Assembly (NCBI RefSeq): GCF_030651915.1
Contig: NZ_JAUSBV010000005.1
Span: 992,001 to 1,056,000 of the forward strand
Length of the DNA: 64,000 nucleotides
From: Parvibaculum sp.
GTDB taxonomy: Bacteria; Pseudomonadota; Alphaproteobacteria; Parvibaculales; Parvibaculaceae
Direction: 5' to 3'
Part shown: positions 55,352 to 64,000 of the stretch, in pieces
How positions within the stretch are numbered: position 1 is the first letter of the stretch
Layout: every line of letters starts with the position of its first letter
The notes under the pieces: model-generated
The model's input: the letters and a program-made list of their open reading frames with translations, nothing else
Database searches by the model: none
Told to the model about the DNA's origin: nothing
Position numbers and translations under genes: made by a program

Positions 55352-57204
55352 TCTTCGGTCTCCATATCGTCCGGCATGTCTTCCGGGGGCATTTCGGGCG
55401 GCAGCACGTCGCCGGCGGCGAGAAGGCCGGGCTCGCGCACCTCGACAATTTCAGCACCGGGGAAGACGGCCAGCGCCGCCTTGACCAGTGCATCGCCGCG
55501 GGCCCGGTCTTTCAACATTTCCTCATGCGTCTGCGCCTGCTCGCGCAAGGTCGGCGCGGCATCGGATGCATTGCGGGCCAGCGACACCAGCCAGCGCGCG
55601 CCGGTGGCGCGGGAAAGCTTTTCCGACAATTCGGTCAGGATCGTGTTGGGCGTGCCTTCGAGAAGGCCGAGTTCGATGCGGCCGGTTTCGAAATGCACAA
55701 GACGCACACCGGCTTCGAGCGCATGCTTCAGGCGGATGTCGCGGTCGGCACTGACCAGCGCCACCACATCCTGAAAGGTGCGGATGTCGGCGGCCGGCGC
55801 GGATGCCGCAACGGCCGCGGCCGGTTCCTGCATTTCGGGACGCGTGGCGGCGACCGAGCGCAGTTGCGCCCGCGAACCGCCGCCGTCGCCCGCGGGCGCG
55901 GCGCGCGCCGGCGCTTTCGCCGATACACCACCCGACTTCAATTGTTCGACAAGTTCCTCCGGGCCCGGCCCCTCGGCAACATAGGCAAGGCGCACCAGAA
56001 CCATTTCGGCCGCCGCGATCGGCCGCGCCGCGCCCTGCACCTCGGCAAGGCCCTTCAGCAACATCTGCCAGACGCGCGACAAGACGCGGATCGGCAAACG
56101 GCCCGCCATGTCGCGGCCGCGGGCGCGCTCGGTTTCTGACATCGCCACATCGTCGCCGGCACCTTCGACCAATTTCAGGCGCGTCAGCCAATGGGTCAGC
56201 TCGGCGAGATCGGAAAGGACGACCGCCGGGTCGGCGCCGACATCGTATTGCGCGCGCAACTCGTTCAGCGCGCCGCCGATATCGCCCTTCATCACCAGGT
56301 CGAAGAGATCGAAAACCCGGGCGCGATCGGCCAGGCCCAGCATGTCGCGCACATCGGCTTCGCGCACATGGCCCTCGCCATGCGCGATGGCGCGATCCAG
56401 AAGCGAAAGCGCATCGCGGGCCGAGCCATCGGCGGCGCGGGCGACAAGCTTCAATGCCGCCGCCTCGGCGGCGACATCTTCCTTTTGCGCAACGCCCGAG
56501 AGAAGGCCGGTCAGTTCGGCCACCGACAGGCGGCGCAGGTCGAAGCGCTGGCAGCGCGACAGCACGGTCACCGGTACCTTGCGGATTTCGGTGGTGGCGA
56601 AGATGAACTTTACATGTGCCGGCGGCTCTTCAAGCGTTTTCAGCAGGCCGTTGAAAGCCTGACGCGACAGCATGTGCACTTCGTCGATGATGTAGACCTT
56701 GTAGCGCGCCGAAACCGGCAGGTAGCGCACGCTGTCGATGATCTCGCGAATGTCGTCGATGCCGGTGCGCGAGGCCGCGTCCATTTCCATCACATCGACA
56801 TGGCGCGATTCCATGATCGCGTCGCAATGAATGCCGGGACCGTCCATGTGAATGGTCGGCGCCTCGATACCCGGTTTCTCGTAGTTCAAGGCACGGGCGA
56901 GGATGCGGGCAGTCGTCGTCTTGCCGACGCCGCGCACGCCGGTCAGCATGAAGGCATGGGCAATGCGGCCGGCATCGAAGGCGTTGGAGAGCGTGCGGAC
57001 CATCGCCTCCTGGCCGACCAGATCTTCGAAGACACCCGGGCGGTATTTGCGGGCCAGCACCTGATAGCCGGAGGGGCGCGCCCGTGGCGCGGCGGCGACC
57101 GACGCCTCGCCCAGGTCGAAGCCCGGTTCCGTCGCCGGGTCCGGACGGTGCGTCTCGTCCGCATTGTCGGCAGCAGCGGCGAGATTTTCCACGTCGTCAT
57201 TCAT
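55348..57204 (-). CDS. dnaX: DNA polymerase III subunit gamma/tau
   Basis: A 618-aa clamp-loader ATPase. An acidic N-terminal extension precedes the AAA+ core: Walker A GVRGVGKTTTAR, Walker B YIIDEVHML, SRC motif SRCQRF. The classic four-Cys zinc module is replaced by GIHCDAIMESRHVDV, as in other alphaproteobacteria. The C-terminal third is the tau part, with an Ala/Pro-rich linker and an acidic end ([12 protein letters not shown]). Confidence 0.95.
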   Translation of the reverse strand: MNDDVENLAAAADNADETHRPDPATEPGFDLGEASVAAAPRARPSGYQVLARKYRPGVFEDLVGQEAMVRTLSNAFDAGRIAHAFMLTGVRGVGKTTTARILARALNYEKPGIEAPTIHMDGPGIHCDAIMESRHVDVMEMDAASRTGIDDIREIIDSVRYLPVSARYKVYIIDEVHMLSRQAFNGLLKTLEEPPAHVKFIFATTEIRKVPVTVLSRCQRFDLRRLSVAELTGLLSGVAQKEDVAAEAAALKLVARAADGSARDALSLLDRAIAHGEGHVREADVRDMLGLADRARVFDLFDLVMKGDIGGALNELRAQYDVGADPAVVLSDLAELTHWLTRLKLVEGAGDDVAMSETERARGRDMAGRLPIRVLSRVWQMLLKGLAEVQGAARPIAAAEMVLVRLAYVAEGPGPEELVEQLKSGGVSAKAPARAAPAGDGGGSRAQLRSVAATRPEMQEPAAAVAASAPAADIRTFQDVVALVSADRDIRLKHALEAGVRLVHFETGRIELGLLEGTPNTILTELSEKLSRATGARWLVSLARNASDAAPTLREQAQTHEEMLKDRARGDALVKAALAVFPGAEIVEVREPGLLAAGDVLPPEMPPEDMPDDMETEE

Positions 57205-57249
57205 GGAATCCGCGCGCCCCCATCGAAGGTCTTGAGGTGAAAAACGGGT

Positions 57250-57345
57250 GGGAGGCTGGACAAGCGACCCGAGCGAAACTCGTTACGGCTGCTTCCTTCC
57301 GGATCTGACCGGGTTGGCGAGGGACCCGTCCGCCGCCAACCTCCC
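57250..57345 (-). ncRNA. ffs: 4.5S (small) SRP RNA
   Basis: Read on the minus strand: the terminal arms GGGAGG and CCTCCC pair, and the conserved apical domain GGTCAGATCCGGAAGGAAGCAGCC that binds Ffh is intact (segments GGTCAG, CGGAAGGAAGCAGCC). Length is about 96 nt. A T run (GTTTTT) follows near 57240. Its place just upstream of dnaX is typical. Confidence 0.95.
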
Positions 57346-57351
57346 GAGGGG

Positions 57352-57382
57352 ACTATATCAGGGTAAGGGGCGGCGGATGCAA
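57352..57382 (-). promoter_or_regulatory. Promoter of the SRP RNA
   Basis: On the minus strand a -10 TATAGT (57352-57357) sits 6 bp before the mature 5' end, with TTGCAT (57377-57382) as a -35 candidate at a long 19-bp spacing. Confidence 0.5.
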
Positions 57383-57474
57383 GGCTTGGCGTCCAAATCG
57401 CGCGATTGAGCACGTCTGCGCCATGTGCCAGTCTGCGCCACCCGAATTTCAACGACATCAAGCCGGAAACGCCA

Positions 57475-58422
57475 ATGGTCCTGCAAGAGAACCCCAATAT
57501 CTTTGCCAATAATCCGCTCGACCGCGCCAGCTATCGCCGGACCGACAATGCCTGGATCGAAGAACAGCTTGCCGCACCGACAAGCCTCTTCGTGCCGCTA
57601 TGGCGCCTGCAGCCATTTGTGCTGCCGGAGGCGAGCCCCGGCGCGGGCAAGGATATCGGCTGGATGCGCACGGCGCTGCTGAAGGAACTGGGGGGCGATG
57701 GCACGATCGTTTTCCTCGGCATCAACAAGCGCGGCAAGGCGCTTTTCGCCGCCGATGTCAGCGGCCTTGAGAATCCGGACAATCACCCGGCACTGAAAGG
57801 CCTCGGCGCGTTCGAGGATCTGCGGGCGCTGGCCATGGCCGGCGAGATCACGCCGACGGAGCTTGCGATCATGGCGCAGGCGAAATCGATGATCGACTGG
57901 CACAACCGGCATGGCTTCTGTTCGGTCTGCGGCTCCAAAAGCGCCATGTCGGAAGCCGGCTACAAGCGCGTCTGCCTGTCCTGCAAGGCCGAACATTTCC
58001 CGCGCACCGACCCGGTCGTCATCATGCTCGCTGTGCATGACGGCAAGTGCTTTCTCGGACGGCAGAAAATCTGGCCGAAGGGCATGCATTCGGCGCTGGC
58101 GGGCTTTGTCGAGCCCGGCGAATCGATCGAAGAGGCGGTGGCGCGCGAGCTCGAGGAGGAAGCCGGCCTGCAAATCGCGTCGGCGACCTATCATTCGACG
58201 CAGCCCTGGCCCTATCCCTCCTCGCTGATGATCGGCTGCCATGCGGTGGCCGAAAGCGAGGACTTCACGATCGACGGGATCGAGCTTTCCGAAGGGCGCT
58301 GGTTCACACGCGAGGAAGCGCAGGCCGTGCTCGCGGGCAAGGGCGACGGGACGGTGTGGTTTCCGCCGCCCTTCGCCATCGCGCACCAGCTGATCAAGGC
58401 CTTCGCCGAAGGCAAGGCCTAG
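57475..58422 (+). CDS. nudC: NADH pyrophosphatase / NAD-cap hydrolase NudC
   Basis: A 315-aa Nudix enzyme. A four-Cys zinc ribbon (FCSVCGSKSAMSEAGYKRVCLSC) precedes the Nudix box GFVEPGESIEEAVARELEEEAG, and the NADH-specific QPWPYPSSLMIG motif is present. It cleaves NAD(H) and can remove NAD caps from RNA. ATG 57475 is chosen; an upstream TTG (57406) would add 23 atypical residues. Its stop overlaps the pheA end tail to tail. Confidence 0.93.
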   Translation: MVLQENPNIFANNPLDRASYRRTDNAWIEEQLAAPTSLFVPLWRLQPFVLPEASPGAGKDIGWMRTALLKELGGDGTIVFLGINKRGKALFAADVSGLENPDNHPALKGLGAFEDLRALAMAGEITPTELAIMAQAKSMIDWHNRHGFCSVCGSKSAMSEAGYKRVCLSCKAEHFPRTDPVVIMLAVHDGKCFLGRQKIWPKGMHSALAGFVEPGESIEEAVARELEEEAGLQIASATYHSTQPWPYPSSLMIGCHAVAESEDFTIDGIELSEGRWFTREEAQAVLAGKGDGTVWFPPPFAIAHQLIKAFAEGKA

Positions 58423-59288
58423 TCGCCGGCAACAACCGTCGCGCGATAGGGGTGGGCCTTGTAGACGCCGAGGATGCGCAGCTCGCTGGTGAAAAATTCC
58501 AGCTCCTCCAGCGCCAGGCGGACATGACGCGAGGCCGGGTGGCCCTCGATGTCGGCATAGAACTGGCTGGCGTTGAAGGTGCCTTCGAGCTGATAGCTTT
58601 CGAGCTTGGTCATGTTGACGCCGTTGGTGGCGAAGCCGCCCAGCGCCTTGTATAGCGCCGCCGGCACATTGCGTACGCGGAAGATGAAGCTCGTCACGAC
58701 AGGCTCGTCTTCCGGCTCGGCGTCGTTCGGCTCCTTCGCCATGATCAGGAAGCGCGTGGTGTTGTGCTCGGCATCCTCGACATTGGCCCGAAGAATTTCG
58801 AGACCATAGATTTCGGCCGCAAGGCCCGTCGCAATGGCGGCGCGCGCCGGATCGCCGGCTTCCGCAATCTGGCGCGCGGCGCCCGCCGTGTCGGCGGCGA
58901 CGACGGCTTTCAGCCCCAGTTCACGGATCACGCGGCGGCACTGGCCGAGCGCATGGACATGGCTGTGGGCCGATTTCAGATTCTCGATCCGCGCGCCCTT
59001 GAGGCCGAGAAGCTGGTGGCGCACGGGCAGGAAATGCTCGCCGACAATATAGAGGCCGGCGCCGGGGATCAGGTGATGCACGTCGGCGACACGGCCCGCG
59101 AGCGAGTTCTCGATCGCGATCATGCCGAACCGCGCGCGGCCTTCATTCACGGCGGCGAACACGTCCTCGAAGGTGTCGCAAGGCAGGTCCACCATATCGG
59201 GGAAGGCCTCGCGGCAGGCGATATGCGAATTGGCACCCGGCTCACCTTGAAAGGCGATGGTCTTTTCCGGCGTTGCACCGTCCGTCAT
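58419..59288 (-). CDS. pheA: Prephenate dehydratase
   Basis: A 289-aa monofunctional enzyme of phenylalanine synthesis. The periplasmic-binding-like catalytic domain includes [12 protein letters not shown] and the essential EHNTTRFLI. The C-terminal ACT regulatory domain (about 200-280, [22 protein letters not shown]) carries the Phe-binding GVNMTKLES motif. It overlaps the kdsB stop by 4 bp. Confidence 0.95.
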   Translation of the reverse strand: MTDGATPEKTIAFQGEPGANSHIACREAFPDMVDLPCDTFEDVFAAVNEGRARFGMIAIENSLAGRVADVHHLIPGAGLYIVGEHFLPVRHQLLGLKGARIENLKSAHSHVHALGQCRRVIRELGLKAVVAADTAGAARQIAEAGDPARAAIATGLAAEIYGLEILRANVEDAEHNTTRFLIMAKEPNDAEPEDEPVVTSFIFRVRNVPAALYKALGGFATNGVNMTKLESYQLEGTFNASQFYADIEGHPASRHVRLALEELEFFTSELRILGVYKAHPYRATVVAGD

Positions 59289-60064
59289 CGCATCGGTCTC
59301 CGGGAAAGCGCCGCACGGGCTTTTTCAAGGTCGGCGGGAGTATCGACACCGAGCGGAACGGTGTCAACGAGCGCCACTTCTATCGACATGCCGGCCTCAA
59401 GCGCCCGCAATTGCTCAAGCTTTTCACGCTTCTCGAGCGGTGACGGCGACAGGCGAACGAACCGCGCCAGTGCCTCGCGGCGGTAGCCGTAGAGTCCGAT
59501 GTGGTGATAGAGCGGGCCCTCGCCCCAAGGCGCTGTGGCGCGGGTGAAATAGAGCGCGCGCGCCATGTTTCCGCCGTCGAAATCGACAACCGCTTTCACG
59601 ACATTGGGGTTGGTGCGCTCATCTTCGAGGACGATCTCGGCCGCCAATGTCGAGATGTCGGCGCCGGGCCTGACCAACGCCTCGTAAGCGGTGCGGATCA
59701 GCGCCGGATCGAGCGTCGGCAGATCGCCCTGCACATTGAGAACGATGCCGTGGCGGCCTTCCGGATCGACGTCGCAGACCGCCTGCCAGACGCGGTCGGA
59801 ACCCGACGGGAGATCGGGATCGGTCAGGACCGCCTCGCCGCCAGCTGCACGGACCGCCGCCGCGATTTCGGCCTCGGCGGCGGCCACGACCACCCGGCCG
59901 ATCGACGCTTCCATCGCGCGACGCCAGACATGGACAATCATCGGGACACCGCCAATGTCGGCGAGCGGCTTGCCCGGAAGGCGGGTCGATGCCATGCGGG
60001 CGGGAATCACGATGAGCGGATGCCCTGCCCGGTCGCCCGCTCCATTTGTCGCCATTGCCGCCAC
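59285..60064 (-). CDS. kdsB: CMP-KDO synthetase
   Basis: A 259-aa cytidylyltransferase activating KDO for lipopolysaccharide. N-terminal [20 protein letters not shown] and later NVQGDLP and [16 protein letters not shown] are diagnostic. I start at GTG 60064, which has GGAGG at close spacing; ATG 60055 is the alternative. First gene of kdsB-pheA. The 304-bp gap to cycM holds divergent promoters and no gene. Confidence 0.94.
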   Translation of the reverse strand: MAAMATNGAGDRAGHPLIVIPARMASTRLPGKPLADIGGVPMIVHVWRRAMEASIGRVVVAAAEAEIAAAVRAAGGEAVLTDPDLPSGSDRVWQAVCDVDPEGRHGIVLNVQGDLPTLDPALIRTAYEALVRPGADISTLAAEIVLEDERTNPNVVKAVVDFDGGNMARALYFTRATAPWGEGPLYHHIGLYGYRREALARFVRLSPSPLEKREKLEQLRALEAGMSIEVALVDTVPLGVDTPADLEKARAALSRRPMR

Positions 60065-60250
60065 CGTTCCTCCGCTGTCCGTTTCGGGCCCAGGCGCTGC
60101 GGTGCGGCGGATCGCCGCAACCGCACCCTAGCCCTGCCCGCGCCCGTGCCAGAATGCGCGTGGCGCATGGTTTCGTCCGCCCTGCGCATTTTCGACCACC
60201 GCCGCAACCAATGCGGAGCGCAAAGGGCCGATTTGGCGCACTTATACGGC

Positions 60251-60280
60251 TTGCGGCGCGGCGGCGGAAGCGGCTAATCT
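60251..60280 (+). promoter_or_regulatory. Candidate promoter of cycM
   Basis: TTGCGG (60251-60256) and TAATCT (60275-60280) with an 18-bp spacer, 88 bp before the cytochrome gene, within the gap shared with kdsB. Confidence 0.4.
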
Positions 60281-60368
60281 CCGCGCCAATTCAGGGGGGC
60301 CGGTCAGGGCGTTGCGCCATGCCGGGCGGTCCCAGACCACGAAACCGACCCGGGCGGAGCAGGAGCCG

Positions 60369-60956
60369 ATGGACTCATTCGAATTCAACAAGATTGCAGG
60401 CGCCGTGCTCGCCTCCGTCCTCGTCATTCTGGGCGTGGCCAACCTCACCGACTGGCTCTACACCCCGGAAGAAGCCAATCCGCAGGCCTATGCGGTTGCC
60501 GCGCTTGAGGAAGGCGCGACAGGCGCCGGACCGGCGGCGGTTGTCGAAGAGGTACCGCTTGCGGTGCTGCTGGCATCCGCCGATGTCGGCCGCGGCGAGC
60601 GCCTGGCGCGCCAATGCGCGGCCTGCCACACCTTCGACGAAGGCGGCCGTGCGGGCATCGGACCCAACCTCTACAAGGTTGTCGGCGGTCCGCATGCGCA
60701 TGATCCGAATTTCAACTATTCGACGGCCATGAAGAGCACGGGCGGCAACTGGGGCTTCGAGGCGCTCGATGTCTTCATCACCAATCCGCGTGCGGCCGTG
60801 CCCGGCACGATCATGAGCTTCGCGGGCTTGCGCAATCCGCAGCAGCGCGCCGATCTGATCGTCTACCTGAACACATTGGGTTCCAATGTGGCGCTGCCGG
60901 AAGCGCCGGCGCAGACGGCGGAAGAACCCGCCGCCGAAGCCGCACCCGCCGAATAA
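60369..60956 (+). CDS. cycM: Membrane-anchored cytochrome c (CycM/c552-like)
   Basis: A 195-aa protein. An N-terminal uncleaved helix (about 8-30), an acidic linker, and a class I cytochrome c domain with heme-binding CAACH (Cys83, Cys86, His87) and Met149 (GTIMSFAG) as sixth ligand; the C-terminus is Ala/Glu-rich. Such proteins carry electrons from bc1 to cytochrome oxidase. AGGAG precedes ATG 60369. Own terminator. Confidence 0.93.
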   Translation: MDSFEFNKIAGAVLASVLVILGVANLTDWLYTPEEANPQAYAVAALEEGATGAGPAAVVEEVPLAVLLASADVGRGERLARQCAACHTFDEGGRAGIGPNLYKVVGGPHAHDPNFNYSTAMKSTGGNWGFEALDVFITNPRAAVPGTIMSFAGLRNPQQRADLIVYLNTLGSNVALPEAPAQTAEEPAAEAAPAE

Positions 60957-60982
60957 AGCGACACCACAAGCCAGATCGAAGA

Positions 60983-61015
60983 CGCGCCCGGCGGATTGCC
61001 GGGCGCGTTTTTGTT
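60983..61015 (+). terminator. Terminator of cycM
   Basis: CGCGCCCGGC (60983-60992) pairs perfectly with GCCGGGCGCG (60998-61007) around GGATT, followed by TTTTTG. Confidence 0.9.
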
Positions 61016-61121
61016 TGGCACGCCGTTTCCGACGTCCATGACTTTGTTTTAACAGGCATTTCCGGCTAAAAACGGTCACTATGAGCGCACCGACGGGGAT
61101 CGGGGCGAGAGGGAGGACGTT

Positions 61122-63074
61122 TTGCAGCGTTTCATGACCAAACCGGTCCTGACCGGCCTGGCCATCGCCGTGGCGGCGGCACTCGCCCTATTTGTTTTCT
61201 GGCCGGCGCAGGACACGGCGCAACAGAGTGCCGAGACCTCGCCCCTACCAGCCGCAGAGCTTCCGACCGAAATCGTCACGCCGGTTGCCGGCTTCACCGA
61301 TTTCCAGCCCGACGTACCGCGGCACGGCTCGTCGCTCTTCGGCGAACTCAAATATGCGCCGGACTTCACGCATTTCGACTATGTCAATCCGACGGCGCCG
61401 AAGGGCGGGCTGTTGCGCTATGCGGTGTTCGGCAGTTTCGACAGTCTCAACAATTTTGTCGTCCGCTCGGAAGCGGTGGCGGGGATCGGCTTCATCTACG
61501 ACACGCTGATGACGCAAAGCTTCGACGAAGCGGCCTCTGAATATGGGCTGCTGGCAGAAAGTGTCCGGCATCCGGCCGATTATTCCTCCGCGACCTATGT
61601 GCTTCGCCAGGATGCGCGCTGGCACGATGGCGAGCCTGTGACGCCTGCCGACGTCATCTGGACGATCGAGACGTTGAAAGCCCAACATCCATTTTATACC
61701 GCCTATTACGCCAATGTGATCGCAGCGGAACAGACAGGCCCGCGTGAGGTGACATTCCGCTTCAATCAGACAGGCAACCGCGAATTGCCGCAGATCGTCG
61801 GACAGTTTCCGGTGCTGCCGAAGCACTACTGGACCGGCACCGATGCCAAGGGCCGCCCACGCGACATTTCATTGACGACGCTTGAGCCGCCGCTCGGCAG
61901 CGGCCCTTACCGGGTCGGCACCGTCGCGCCCGGCCAACACATCACTTACGAGCGCGTCGAAGATTACTGGGGCCGCGACCTGCCGGTGAATGTCGGTGCC
62001 AATAATTTCGACCGTATTCGTTTCACCTATTTCCGGGATACGACCGTTGCCTTCGAAGCCTTCAAGGGCGGACAAATCGACCTCAGGATCGAAAACAGCG
62101 CGCGCAACTGGGCAACCGAATACGACATCCCGGCCGTGCGACGTGGCGACATCAAGCGCGACAGCCTTCCTTCGCTCAACCCCCAAGGCATGCAGAGCTT
62201 CGCGTTCAACCTTCGGCGCGACAAGTTCAAGGACATCCGTGTACGGCGTGCCTTCAACTATGCCTTCGACTATGAGTGGGTGAACAAGACGCTGTTCCAC
62301 GGGCAGTACACGCGATCCGGAAGCTATTTCGCCAATTCGGAAATGGCAGCGACGGGGGTACCCGACGGCCGCGAGCTCGAAATTCTCGAAACGGTGCGTG
62401 CGCTCGTGCCGCCGGAAGTCTTCACCGAAACATATGCGAACCCCGCAACCGACGGCAGCGGCAACAATCGCGCCAATCTGCGCCGCGCGACCGAGCTTTT
62501 CGCGGAAGCCGGGTGGGTCGTCAAAGACGGAAAACTGATACACACGGCAAGCGGCGAGCAGATGAGCGTCGAATTCCTGATCGACGATCCAACATTCGAG
62601 CGCGTTGTTGCCCCTTACCGGCAATCGCTGGAACGGCTTGGCATGGTGGTGCGGATTCGCCCGGTCGACTCGGCGCAGTATCAGCGGCGCACCGACGAGC
62701 GCAATTTCGATATCATCGTCCGCAGCTTTGGGCAGTCCATCTCGCCCGGCAACGAGCAACGCGAATACTGGGGTTGCGCGGCGGCCGAACAGGAAGGCAG
62801 CCGCAATGTCATCGGCATTTGCGATCCGGCCATCGAAAAGCTGGTCGACCGGGTGATTTTCGCCGAAAACCGCACCGAGCTCGTGGCTGCCGTCAAGGCG
62901 CTCGACCGCGTGCTGCTGCACGGGCATTACGTGGTCCCGCAATGGTATCTCGCGACGACGCGCGTTGCCTACTGGTCGCGGCTGCGCCATCCCGAGCGGA
63001 TGCCGCCCTATTCGATCGGTTTCCCGGCGATCTGGTGGCATGAGGGTGCCGAAGCGGCGGACGAGACGCCATGA
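61122..63074 (+). CDS. Peptide-type ABC transporter substrate-binding protein (YejA-like)
   Basis: A 650-aa extracellular solute-binding protein family 5 member. N-terminal hydrophobic helix (about 9-27), then a spacer, then the domain with HGSSLFGELKYAPDFTHFDYVNPTAPKGG, typical of YejA-like receptors for peptides or microcin-type cargo. The TTG start at 61122 has GGAGG at 5-bp spacing; ATG 61134 is too far from it. The next gene, a homologue, overlaps by 4 bp. Permease and ATPase genes probably follow beyond the window. Confidence 0.88.
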   Translation: MQRFMTKPVLTGLAIAVAAALALFVFWPAQDTAQQSAETSPLPAAELPTEIVTPVAGFTDFQPDVPRHGSSLFGELKYAPDFTHFDYVNPTAPKGGLLRYAVFGSFDSLNNFVVRSEAVAGIGFIYDTLMTQSFDEAASEYGLLAESVRHPADYSSATYVLRQDARWHDGEPVTPADVIWTIETLKAQHPFYTAYYANVIAAEQTGPREVTFRFNQTGNRELPQIVGQFPVLPKHYWTGTDAKGRPRDISLTTLEPPLGSGPYRVGTVAPGQHITYERVEDYWGRDLPVNVGANNFDRIRFTYFRDTTVAFEAFKGGQIDLRIENSARNWATEYDIPAVRRGDIKRDSLPSLNPQGMQSFAFNLRRDKFKDIRVRRAFNYAFDYEWVNKTLFHGQYTRSGSYFANSEMAATGVPDGRELEILETVRALVPPEVFTETYANPATDGSGNNRANLRRATELFAEAGWVVKDGKLIHTASGEQMSVEFLIDDPTFERVVAPYRQSLERLGMVVRIRPVDSAQYQRRTDERNFDIIVRSFGQSISPGNEQREYWGCAAAEQEGSRNVIGICDPAIEKLVDRVIFAENRTELVAAVKALDRVLLHGHYVVPQWYLATTRVAYWSRLRHPERMPPYSIGFPAIWWHEGAEAADETP

Positions 63075-64000
63075 AGGGGCCGACGCTATTTTCGCGGCGC
63101 CAGACATTGTCGCTTGCCGGCGCCGCATTGGCCCTACCCCTGCTGCCGCAGGCGCTGCGCGCCGGTGACCAGCGGCATGGCATGTCGTTCTTCGGTGACC
63201 TGAAATATCCGGCTGGATTTCCTCACTTCAACTACGTCGAGCCCGGCGCGCCCAAGGGCGGCACGTTCTCCTATATCGGCGAAAGCTCCGTTCTCACCTT
63301 CGACTCTCTCAATGCCTATATCCTCAAGGGCAATCCAGCGCAGGGCCTGAACCTGATTTTCGACACACTGATGACGCGGGCACTCGACGAACCCGACGCG
63401 CTTTACGGCCTGCTAGCCGAGAGCGTGGAGAGCGACGGCAACCGTCTGACCTTCCATCTGCGCGACGGTGCATATTTCCACGACGGATCGGCGCTGACAG
63501 CCGAGGATGCCGCGTTTTCCCTGATGCTGTTGAAGGAAAAAGGCCATCCGCTGATCTCCCAGAATCTCCGTGAAATGTCCGAGGCGCGGGCGCGCGACAC
63601 GCGGACCCTCGAAATTTCCTTCACGGGCGAGCAGACGCGCGATCTGCCGCTTTTCATCGCTGGCGGGTTGCCGGTCTTTTCCAAGACCTGGTACAGCGAA
63701 CATGACTTCGCCGAGTCGTCGCTGACACCGCCGCTTGGCAGCGGTCCTTACAAAATCGGCCCGCTTCGCGCCGGACGCAGCATCACCTATGAGCGCGTCG
63801 CGGATTACTGGGCGCGCGATCTCAACGTCAATGCAGGACACTGGAATTTCGATCGCATTCGCTATGAATATTTCCGCGATCGCACGGCACAGTTCGAGGC
63901 TTTTGCGGCCGGCGCCTATCATTTTCGAGAGGAATTCACGTCGCGCACCTGGGCGACGCAATATGACTTCCCGGCGGTCAAGGACGGGCGCGTGCAACTA
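63071..64000 (+). CDS. Second YejA-like substrate-binding protein, partial
   Basis: The first 310 codons of another family 5 solute-binding protein, cut by the window end. It starts at ATG 63071, overlapping the previous stop (ATGA). The N-terminus SRRQTLSLAGAALALPLLP is a twin-arginine signal, unlike the Sec-type helix of its neighbour. The mature part follows the same plan as the first protein (GMSFFGDLKYPAGFPHFNYV, LTPPLGSGPYKIG, FDRIRYEYFRD), so the pair are tandem paralogues. Confidence 0.9.
   Translation, partial: MKGPTLFSRRQTLSLAGAALALPLLPQALRAGDQRHGMSFFGDLKYPAGFPHFNYVEPGAPKGGTFSYIGESSVLTFDSLNAYILKGNPAQGLNLIFDTLMTRALDEPDALYGLLAESVESDGNRLTFHLRDGAYFHDGSALTAEDAAFSLMLLKEKGHPLISQNLREMSEARARDTRTLEISFTGEQTRDLPLFIAGGLPVFSKTWYSEHDFAESSLTPPLGSGPYKIGPLRAGRSITYERVADYWARDLNVNAGHWNFDRIRYEYFRDRTAQFEAFAAGAYHFREEFTSRTWATQYDFPAVKDGRVQL

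Noticed and set aside
55348-57204. dnaX damaged because the zinc-binding cysteines are missing
   Set aside because: The GxHCxAIMESRHVDV form is usual for alphaproteobacterial DnaX and all ATPase motifs are intact.

Overview
The window is GC-rich chromosomal DNA of an alphaproteobacterium, most likely from the Rhizobiales/Parvibaculum side. The evidence is gene order and protein type: rpmH-rnpA-yidC-engB-argB, ileS-lspA-DUF3035 lipoprotein-M16-M16, dnaX-ybaB-recR with the SRP RNA just upstream, a TipF-like EAL protein, a membrane-anchored CycM-type cytochrome c, the DapD/DapE succinylase branch, and a MutL that carries its own nuclease motif. Most of the window is ordinary core genome, packed with 4-bp ATGA/GTGA overlaps.

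Layout. 0.1-5.7 kb: a TetR regulator, a small collagen-like membrane protein, a VIT-family metal transporter, and a leftward operon arsR-acr3-arsC-usp-osmC-like. This block lies between an intact tRNA-Arg(ACG) and a decayed 77-nt copy of it, the geometry of an old tRNA-targeted island. 5.7-14.2 kb: a P1-family peptidase diverging from a gamma-glutamyltransferase, then a leftward run DUF547-TVP38-FAD oxidoreductase-histidine kinase-glk. 14.3-18.6 kb: rpmH, rnpA, yidC, engB, argB behind a near-consensus promoter. 18.6-25 kb: a DUF1036/peptidoglycan-binding protein, a DUF2336 protein, a HAD nucleotidase, mutL and pgi. 25-32 kb: ileS, lspA, a lipoprotein and two M16 proteases, read leftward. 32-36.4 kb: a PheC-like protein, a thioesterase, an ICL/PEPM lyase, and a cupin regulator divergent from an omega-aminotransferase.

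36.4-44.4 kb is the most accessory part: an alkyl-sulfatase-like MBL protein, two SDRs, a GNAT, an OmpA lipoprotein, DinB, a glutathione peroxidase and a C69 peptidase. The gaps there hold a composite family of palindromic intergenic repeats and a phased array of half sites. 44.4-52.9 kb: a TipF-like protein, dapD, dapE, a membrane protein, murI (apparently with a CTG start), then truA, fmt and def leftward, and rmuC. 53-64 kb: an alanine/sodium symporter, recR-ybaB-dnaX, the 4.5S RNA, nudC, pheA, kdsB, cycM and two overlapping peptide-type solute-binding protein genes, the second cut by the window edge.

I found no CRISPR array, insertion sequence, integrase, rRNA or prophage. The least explained structures are the tRNA-bounded arsenic block, the nested repeat family (36.5-49.4 kb), the phased array between two convergent genes (36.37-36.51 kb), the five-gene DUF547...glk run, and the non-canonical murI start.
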